NCBI GenBank assembly: GCA_030762175.1 | Contig: JAUJEO010000019.1 | Span: forward strand, 6,578,001-6,642,000 | DNA from: Metallyticus violacea | Lineage: Eukaryota > Arthropoda > Insecta > Mantodea > Metallyticidae | DNA: 64,000 bases | Direction of reading: 5' to 3' | In this document: piece after piece, positions 63,339 to 64,000 of the stretch | How positions within the stretch are numbered: the stretch's first letter is position 1 | Layout: each line of letters opens with the position of its first letter | Made by a program: the position numbers and the translations under genes | Notes under the pieces: generated by a model | Told to the model about the DNA's origin: nothing | The model's input: the letters and a program-made list of their open reading frames with translations, nothing else | Databases searched by the model: none

Positions 63339-64000
63339 TTGGAAACTTCGTTAGAATCACTTTTTTTCCGTTCTTATTTAAGATTACTGGTTCTCTTTCA
63401 TTATACTAGTTTGATAGCCTCAGACAAGCATATTATGCGCAAAGAATCTCGAAAAGAAAAAAATTTTATTTCGAAGTTTGGAAACTTCGTTATATTCACT
63501 TTTTTTCCGTTCTTATTTGAGATAACAGGTTCTCTTTCATTATACTATTTTGATAGCCTCAGAATAGCATATTATACGCAAAGAATCTCTAAAAGAAAAA
63601 ATTTTTTTTTCGAAGTTTGGAAACTTCGTTGGAATCACTTTTTTTCCGTTCTTATTTGAGATAACTGGTTCTCTTTCATTATACTAGTTTGATAGCCTCA
63701 GAAAAGCATAGGTATGCGCAAAGAATCTCGAAAAGAAAAAAATTTTTTTTCGAAGGTTGGAAACTTCGTTAGAATCACTTTTTTTCCATTCTTATCTGAG
63801 ATAACTGGTTCTCTTTCATTATACTAGTTTGATAGCCTCAGACAAGCATATTATGCGCAAAGAATCTCGAAAAGAAAAAATTTTTTTTTCGAAGTTTGGA
63901 AACTTCGTTAGAATCACTTTTTTTCCATTCTTATTTGAGATAACTTGTTCTCTTTCATTATACTTGTTTGATAGCCTTAGACAAGCATATTATGCGCAAA
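63339..64000 (+). repeat. 974-bp tandem unit, right copy, cut by the window end
   Basis: Matches 62365 onward at +974 and 59339 onward at +4000. Its cgttatattcac and aacaggttc variants (63490-63530) are shared with 59490-59530 but not with 62365-63338, so this copy is closer to the more distant block than to its neighbour. The array continues beyond the window. Confidence 0.82.

Larger units (their letters stand above)
1..64000 (+). repeat. 139-bp satellite DNA array, about 460 head-to-tail monomers
   Basis: Every line of the window aligns to a 139-bp unit. In the phase used here the unit starts at tttgatagcc, passes gcatattatgc, a purine-rich stretch, an A7T8 block, a perfect dyad, a pyrimidine-rich stretch, and ends at attatactag. 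Nearly all units are 139 bp; recurrent variants of 135, 138 and 140 bp exist, and three rare units are 107, 119 and 136 bp. No unit is inverted and no foreign sequence interrupts the array. Composition of the consensus by hand count is A43 T53 C22 G21. Reading frames inside the array (up to 165 codons, 37750-38247) are not genes: the frame shifts by one base per monomer, the same DNA is read in different frames in neighbouring units, and the longer frames arise exactly where a monomer has an indel. Eukaryotic satellite is certain; centromeric location is inference; the family is not recognised. Confidence 0.97.

Noticed and set aside
1..64000. CRISPR array
   Set aside because: The periodic unit is 139 bp and changes gradually throughout; there are no short conserved repeats separated by unique spacers, and no cas genes.
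1..64000. Bacterial-type promoters (tattatac, tatact) and hairpin-plus-T terminators
   Set aside because: The TATA-like stretch and the stem followed by T runs recur in every monomer of a eukaryotic satellite; nothing downstream suggests a transcript unit. Satellite transcription is possible but cannot be shown from sequence.
1..64000. Assignment to a named satellite family or species
   Set aside because: I do not recognise the 139-bp unit from any family I can name with confidence. A search of satellite databases and genome assemblies with the unit at 63132-63270 would decide.

Overview
The whole 64 kb window is one uninterrupted, head-to-tail array of a 139-bp satellite monomer, roughly 460 copies, all in the same orientation. 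I see no gene, RNA gene, transposon, CRISPR array, origin, telomere repeat or unique flanking sequence. The monomer is AT-rich (about 31% GC in my hand-built consensus) and contains an A-tract/T-tract block and three dyad symmetries. Short open frames of about 70 to 165 codons recur, but they are by-products of the repeat: 139 is not a multiple of 3, so the reading frame rotates at every monomer. The array must be eukaryotic. It looks like centromeric or other constitutive heterochromatin satellite from a long-read assembly. I do not recognise the satellite family. CpG is not depleted, which argues against a heavily methylated vertebrate genome; a plant or invertebrate is more likely. Centromere identity is inference.

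Layout. 1-9598: three copies of a 22-monomer higher-order repeat (HOR). Copies 1-3060 and 3061-6120 differ by only three bases; the third copy is enlarged by three monomers. 9599-26413: longer segmental copies built from the same monomer variants, at offsets of about 5556, 7074, 12630, 2634/2911 and 2497 bp, including a 2497-bp tandem duplication (21420-23916 and 23917-26413). 26414-45255: a patchwork of re-used blocks, with a 975-bp tandem duplication (32157-33131 and 33132-34106) and a 5420-bp offset copy (34137-36800 and 39557-42220). 45256-50500: a 2362-bp, 17-monomer repeat, two full copies and a partial third. 50500-64000: a more diverged region with its own private variants, three shortened monomers, and a repeat of about 974 bp at the right edge.

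The interest lies in the array itself: nested HORs with near-identical copies; a palindrome whose loop changed while its arms were kept; an A/T tract whose total length stays at 15 while the A-to-T boundary slides; a recurrent motif resembling the 5' half of the CENP-B box; and traces of unequal exchange, including chimeric and shortened monomers. All comparisons were made by eye from the printed sequence; identity counts come from line-by-line reading, not from an aligner.
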